This document shows positions 33,201 through 35,601 of a DNA stretch of 35,601 nt, one piece after another. Both the position numbers and the translations under genes were made by a program. The notes under the pieces are model-generated. The model ran no database searches, was not told the origin of the DNA, and saw only the letters and a list, made by a program, of their open reading frames with translations. Source of the stretch: CAYQUC01 sp964420605 (lineage in GTDB: Bacteria > Pseudomonadota > Gammaproteobacteria > UBA6429 > Thiohalophilaceae). Each line of letters begins with the position of its first letter. Position 1 is the stretch's first letter. The stretch spans positions 1 to 35,601 of the forward strand of contig CAYQUC010000033.1 in assembly GCA_964420605.1 (NCBI GenBank). Direction: 5' to 3'.

Positions 33201-35009
33201 CGAGTTAAAAACATTAAACTCAATAATGTTCTACCGTTAAGTTGGCAGTACAGTTATGACGATAGTGGTAACATTTTATATAACTCCGGTTTTGGCACTT
33301 ATCTTTACAATGGTGCAAGTGGACCACACGCGGTTGATACAGTGGTGGACGCTAATAGTGCTGCTATTATCAATAGTTATCTTTATGATGCTAATGGCAA
33401 TATGACTAGTGATAAAGACCGAGCCATAACCTATACATCATTTAATAAACCAAACTTAATCACAAAAGGAACGAACAGTCATGCGTTCTATTATTCCGGT
33501 GATCACACTCGTTTCAAACAGGTAACCGCCAAGGGACAAACACTATACTTAAGTGCGCGTTATGATGCCGGCACACATTTTGAACGTGAAACCGAAAATG
33601 GTGTTAGTAAAGACGTACATTACATCTATGCCGGTGGTTCGTTAATTGGAACCTATACCGTACTAGCATCGGATATAAGAGAAACACGATATTTCCATAC
33701 CGACCATTTAGGTTCAATCAGTGTTATCACCGATGAAACAGGAACAGTGCGCGAGCGTTTAAGTTATGGTCCTTTTGGAAAACGTAGAAACTTAGATTGG
33801 ACTAATTCAGCCGTTCAAATAATGGCAGTTGAAAATCATCACGGCTTCACCGGGCACGAACATTTAGATGATGTTGGCTTCATTCACATGAACGGCCGAG
33901 TCTATGATCCAACTTTAGCTCGGTTTATTAGTGCCGATCCAAATATTCAATATCCAAATAGTACACAAGGTTATAACCGTTATACATACGTTAACAACAA
34001 TCCATTATCTTTAACTGATCCGAGTGGTTTTGATTTTATTTCAAATACCATATCTGATTTTGCCAATATCTTTTTTAGAAATTCTGATTATATTAATGCA
34101 GGTATAAAACTAGGGTTAGCCTTTGGTATAGGTCAACCGTTTGGCGGTGGTATTCTTGGTGGCGCGATCGGTGGTGCGACGTTATCTGCAATGAATGGTG
34201 GTGATGCAGTACAAGGCGCTGTTTTTGGTGCAGCATTTGCTGGGATAGGCTTATTGGATGTTGGTACAGATCCTTTTAAATGGGCTGTAGCCATAACAGC
34301 ACATGGTGTCGTTGGTGGCATCCAATCCGAAGTCCAAGGCGGCTCATTTAATCAAGGGTTCTGGTCTGCCGCTGTCGGTAAGTCAGTGACGTTGGGTATG
34401 AACTTTAAGTGGGAAGATAAATTGAGTCCTGAACGTTTTGCTGTTACCGTAATTTCTGGGGGTATAGGCAGTGTGTTGGCTGGTGGAAAATTTGCTAATG
34501 GTGCTATGACTGCGGCTTGGGGGTATTTATTCGCGGCTCTCTCTCAAAAAATGCAAAAAGAGTTAGGCATGGTGGCTCTAGAGTGGCCTTTGTTGAGTAA
34601 TGAAGAAAAGGCTACAAATTTAAAACGAAACATAAAAATATTAAAAAAATCATTAGGTGTCATTGGTGAAGTCACAGAGTTAAATATTCCAAGTGGTTTT
34701 TCAATTTTAGATATAAATCATCCTAAATTAGATGGAGCTGTAGCAAGTGTACTATGTGGTTTGTTAGGTTGTGAAAATAAAATTAATATCGCGAAACAAT
34801 ATATTGAGTTAAATTGGGCTCCAAGACAGTATTTGGCTGCTGTTTATCATGAAGTCCTTCATTATAATGACCCTGGCTGGATTAATGTTTTTTATTCTTC
34901 AAAACGTCATAGCGCTATTATACTTCTTGAAGGACAACTTCAAATTGGGGGGCTTCCGGGTACCTTGGAACGTAAAATTGATAATAAATATTTTGGAGTT
35001 AAAGATTGA
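27294..35009 (+). CDS. Secreted SpvB/TcdB/Rhs polymorphic toxin with HExxH tip domain
   Basis: A 2571-residue protein with a Sec signal peptide (hydrophobic core, cleavage probably after FSNA near residue 22). Residues about 30-400 hold FG-GAP/VCBS calcium blades (DFNGDG at 152 and 210, DYNGDG at 287). An SpvB-like domain follows from about 410 (SFGVSTNGAANFSIPI, GLLGVGWGLSGL). Seven more DxNxD-x2-x-D blades lie at 730, 783, 846, 907, 967, 1028 and 1090, about 61 residues apart. A TcdB-middle-like part (about 1110-1205) and Rhs/YD repeats (about 1400-2130) lead to the Rhs core (FHTDHLGSISVITDETG near 2134, ARFISADP near 2209) and its boundary DPSGF at 2242-2246. The variable C-terminus has a Gly-rich linker (to about 2400) and a tip domain with HEVLH at 2519-2523. 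This resembles a fused TcB-TcC cocoon carrying an effector. The toxin role is inferred from architecture. Confidence 0.9.
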   Translation: MRNYIIATLFSILCLNATFSNAVEIVNGKTHKFHIGNFKDINQVSLLYQSNLPNGVHGISSNNGGVNFSDSTYTWIDSHLGFNWNSTENTLHIGRFGSDSLSDVLLQPKTNGIVAIVETDATGKLEQLKSTWVTTSLGVDWTAEKSNLIPGDFNGDGTSQIFIQGKNPSSIHSIAKISSLVGAELLSQQFPNNHLGLEWSYDTHTIYTGDFNGDGRSDIYLQAKYKIIILPNSGIDIPLKINPKTFHSILLSDASGTFSVVNQSWTNDYLGLGDAWMANRSNVIIGDYNGDGRDDIMLQGKHSFDNHYILLSDIQGKLTTINQTWQDGYLGQNWSAQYVTLLSGNFNSGTRSDLLLQSINSNVHTIVTADSTGALFTASSNIYNDVLKNGLITLHESVFLKPQTEFGKVNGSFGVSTNGAANFSIPIVVPPGISGMQPSIGLSYSNQSGNGLLGVGWGLSGLSTMSRCPQNLAQDGVVGAINFDINDRFCLDGFRLVAVEGIYGADGTVYRTELEKFSRITSYKDVNDGHLSFKVETKAGQIFEYGSSYDSRANNQTINGETLALSWKVNKISDAVGNYMLVMYARDDILGEHYPVQILYTLNDNPASELKMNNNNFVVQFEYEAREDSSTGYFRGNNVSSTVRMTGIKSYSGGILTRQYHMQYEVNQFNLKSRINSIVDCDGLDNCKAATNFTWSKGQMLPLINNIHRTSYARNGTILNADVKKVRFVDINGDGYSDMCYRDSTINSIVCVKGDQNGLSTTQSTNMNLCGAGCEPASIQYLDFNKDGKTDISFLQSSGIEIFLSDGNRFVTQISTGLRSCPPDCLVTNTDVVTEFASSDAHYFTDINGDQLTDICIRERTGIECYFNNGTTQSPFSLTPDFITTICATSTGYCNSSDNHTTIQFMDLNQDGKNDIIYRGDNGITFFYSVGVSFGAINYTGLCANTQTSADGYCNDVDNHTTIQYPDVNGDGLPDICYRGDNGIRCVLNTGVGFDTAKPIVTGFCANGSQAYGACNDGDNFSYIQYTDFNGDGKSDLTFRSDSGLRFFRSTGSNFVYSNGIQVCANQSNPDPTATRCESTDNYKTINYTDINGDGIIDVSFRGDAGVVQFLSNGIVPDQIEIITDGFNNVTKVTYKPLTDKIVYTACSGVVFPEVCTVSPSQLVSDYTASNGVGGVGAYQYSYEGLKTHLRGRGPLGFIKIQKTDLQTNIITTTSYDNSPALQLIDSYPDFYPYRGFAVNTQTSLNGNVITDSTSTLTHYPTVLGKTTPYFPYLKTSVEKTYFFDNVTGINHFVTQTVKTIDMDNYPVTRFLAGNATTVTVATTDAIKGDVFTSTTVSKFAQDSELNWFLGRLTESTATHSSSIVSLPAGELQAPDITRTSTFSYYPSGLIQASREAVDAIDPSLEVVTNYEYDIYGHQTKVTVDDSATAPYPITLRTSRSNYVLGTINTNTPQIESFNTLGHRELKTLDARFGTTTKLVGPNLIPTSWQFDSFGRVTKEIRADGTSTTTSRIKCSFNCGTVQGIAPTYYSEIETIGSLPARSYYDKLGRVIRVETTNIEGKTVYQDTKYDAKGRLDKASLAYFPGDVIYWGYNFYDFFNRVIKVTQDGSGKIVETDYAPMTVKTTVTNVSSIGNPINVHTKTNIKYANGKVRKIEENVDNRILTNQYVYDAIGSLTAAYSPASSNPVRMIYDSKGRKIAMNDPDMGSWQYFYDAIGNLRKQIDAKGQRVDMLYDDLDRMIMRTENEGATVWEYDTAVKAIGKLTKMIGPIALTAEQLTGQRNTPNVATVLSLATTQHFSREHSYDSLGRPTSTITNIDGSPFAMDTSYDLFSRVEQVVYPTNVGINTPKRFTVRNIYDSNGFLIRIENASNNYAYWKLGDTTGNITNATNAKGQIIMESFGNNITTLNSFNPATGLLSKRTTGAGSSSSIQNTEYVFDSIGNLENRTDHNQKVSNVSLSESFTYDELNRVKNIKLNNVLPLSWQYSYDDSGNILYNSGFGTYLYNGASGPHAVDTVVDANSAAIINSYLYDANGNMTSDKDRAITYTSFNKPNLITKGTNSHAFYYSGDHTRFKQVTAKGQTLYLSARYDAGTHFERETENGVSKDVHYIYAGGSLIGTYTVLASDIRETRYFHTDHLGSISVITDETGTVRERLSYGPFGKRRNLDWTNSAVQIMAVENHHGFTGHEHLDDVGFIHMNGRVYDPTLARFISADPNIQYPNSTQGYNRYTYVNNNPLSLTDPSGFDFISNTISDFANIFFRNSDYINAGIKLGLAFGIGQPFGGGILGGAIGGATLSAMNGGDAVQGAVFGAAFAGIGLLDVGTDPFKWAVAITAHGVVGGIQSEVQGGSFNQGFWSAAVGKSVTLGMNFKWEDKLSPERFAVTVISGGIGSVLAGGKFANGAMTAAWGYLFAALSQKMQKELGMVALEWPLLSNEEKATNLKRNIKILKKSLGVIGEVTELNIPSGFSILDINHPKLDGAVASVLCGLLGCENKINIAKQYIELNWAPRQYLAAVYHEVLHYNDPGWINVFYSSKRHSAIILLEGQLQIGGLPGTLERKIDNKYFGVKD
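34032..35009 (+). other. Variable C-terminal region of the Rhs protein (linker plus putative zinc-peptidase tip)
   Basis: After DPSGF (2242-2246) the first 155 residues or so are Gly/Ala-rich and hydrophobic (FGGGILGGAIGGATLSA, GGKFANGAMTAAWGYLFA), the kind of linker often seen before Rhs tips. From about 2405 a distinct domain of roughly 165 residues begins. It carries YHEVLHYNDPGW, with H2519, E2520 and H2523 forming an HExxH zinc site. A possible third ligand is H2539 or E2546 in KRHSAIILLEGQL. I do not recognise a named toxin family. Confidence 0.6.
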
Positions 35010-35428
35010 CTATCAACTTGGTTAAAAAAATTATTTTTATTGGAGTGACTTTGATATTAATTTTATTTATTTTAAATAAGTTGTTTACGGTTACTATTTT
35101 AGAGTATGACAAGAGCTATGAAGAACAAACTATGTTAACTATAAGAATTTATAATGAAGTGATTGAAAGAATTAAAAATGATATAGGATTTTACCCTGAT
35201 TCTAAGTACAAATTTGATATTATTTATAATAATGTGTATGAGAGTCCATATTGGAGAGGACCATATTTTGGAAGAGGAATTAAACATGTAGATAGTTGGG
35301 GGTACGATATTATATATAATTTCCCTGCTAAGTGTAATGTATCATTAAAAACCTATGAATTATATTCAGTTGGACAAAATGGAGTGAATGAATGTTTTGG
35401 TGGGGATGATATATTTGAGTCAAGGTAA
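35006..35428 (+). CDS. Membrane-anchored GspG-like small protein, putative immunity partner
   Basis: The 140-residue product has one N-terminal membrane segment (KKIIFIGVTLILILFILNKL, about 7-26) and a polar C-terminal part. The end, HVDSWGYDIIYNF...YELYSVGQNG and GGDDIFE, resembles the C-terminal part of type II secretion major pseudopilin GspG (DPWG...YDLYSLGADG...GEDADI). The pseudopilin prepilin-peptidase motif is not seen, so it is probably not a working pseudopilin. Translation starts at a TTG overlapping the toxin stop (TTGA), with GGAG at 34995-34998 and 7-nt spacing, so it is coupled to the toxin. Position, size and overlap are those of a toxin-immunity pair; the topology would place the domain in the periplasm. 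Function inferred, not shown. Confidence 0.7.
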   Translation: MTINLVKKIIFIGVTLILILFILNKLFTVTILEYDKSYEEQTMLTIRIYNEVIERIKNDIGFYPDSKYKFDIIYNNVYESPYWRGPYFGRGIKHVDSWGYDIIYNFPAKCNVSLKTYELYSVGQNGVNECFGGDDIFESR

Positions 35429-35601
35429 AATATGTCAAAAATCAAGAGAAATCAAGGGGCTGACTCTGAGAATATTAAGGGGTGTGCGGCCGTATCAAGG
35501 GGTCAGACTCGTTGATAACGTAATGGTTTTTACAGATAGATGGAATACAAAACCAGTAAAGTTATGTATTGGTACTTAAATAATGGAAAACAGATGAAAA
35601 A
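35429..35601. other. Gene-free end of the window behind the putative immunity gene
   Basis: Apart from the AAGGGG repeats I see no supported gene. A 63-codon frame from 35388 overlaps the preceding gene and reads through the repeats, so it is not accepted. The region may be the start of an array of displaced toxin/immunity modules, which often follow Rhs genes, but the window ends too soon to tell. Confidence 0.4.
35441..35516 (+). repeat. AAGGGG direct repeats with a REP-like hairpin
   Basis: ATCAAGGGG or ATTAAGGGG occurs three times (AAGGGG at 35454-35459, 35477-35482 and 35497-35502), with a further ATCAAGAG at 35441. The first and last are followed by CTGACTC and TCAGACTC. The last unit, 35494-35516, folds into a hairpin with ATCAA pairing TTGAT. 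The AAGGGGTCAGACTC type of sequence is familiar from repeats near REP-associated tyrosine transposases, but no transposase is in the window. Confidence 0.45.

Noticed and set aside
35388..35579. 63-codon frame at the end of the window
   Set aside because: It overlaps the putative immunity gene, reads through the AAGGGG repeats, and its product has no protein-like pattern or ribosome-binding site.

Overview
The window looks like chromosomal DNA of an AT-rich gammaproteobacterium. The gene orders nrdR-ribD-ribE-ribB-ribH-nusB-thiL-pgpA, xseB-ispA-dxs and pcnB-folK-(deoxynucleoside kinase)-panB-panC are typical of that class, and the protein sequences are proteobacterial throughout. I cannot name a genus. 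No tRNA, rRNA, CRISPR array, phage or intact insertion sequence was seen.

Layout. (1) 1-185 is a non-coding leader holding an inverted pair of a short hairpin repeat; a third copy lies at 7409-7441. (2) 186-6197 (+) is a riboflavin, transcription and cofactor operon: nrdR, ribD, ribE, a RibB protein with a degenerate RibA-like tail (RibBX type), ribH, nusB, thiL, pgpA. (3) 6289-7362 (+) holds two exported proteins, one unknown and one a retropepsin-like aspartic protease. (4) 7449-11808 (-) holds xseB-ispA-dxs (isoprenoid precursor synthesis) followed by queD-folE2 (GTP to pterin/queuosine precursors). (5) 12064-14544 (+) is a peroxide/redox module: rubrerythrin, a GlpC-like Fe-S oxidoreductase and a DUF3501 protein. 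It has a clear promoter, an operator-like dyad and an internal terminator. (6) 14575-16749 (-) is a small signalling operon: a stand-alone receiver, a CheC-type phosphatase and a PAS-like sensor kinase, behind a sigma-28-like promoter. (7) 16946-21951 (+) holds a small Arg-rich protein, pcnB (which appears to start at a rare AUC codon), folK, a deoxynucleoside kinase, and panB, panC and panD. (8) ppc (-) and pgi (+) are divergent central-carbon genes. (9) 26827-35601 is the accessory end: a hexanucleotide repeat, a 2571-residue secreted SpvB/TcdB/Rhs polymorphic toxin, and an overlapping small membrane-anchored GspG-like protein that is probably its immunity partner. REP-like direct repeats follow.

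Most of the window is housekeeping. The most novel part is the last 8.5 kb. The Rhs protein carries, after its DPSG Rhs-core boundary, a tip domain with an HExxH zinc-peptidase motif. The next gene starts at a TTG inside the toxin stop codon and resembles the C-terminal part of a type II secretion pseudopilin. A metallopeptidase effector paired with a pseudopilin-fold immunity protein is the best candidate here for an undescribed system. Other points worth a second look are the non-AUG start of pcnB, the degenerate cyclohydrolase domain of RibBX, the sigma-28-like promoter in front of the CheC operon, and the compensatory stem changes in the hairpin repeat family.
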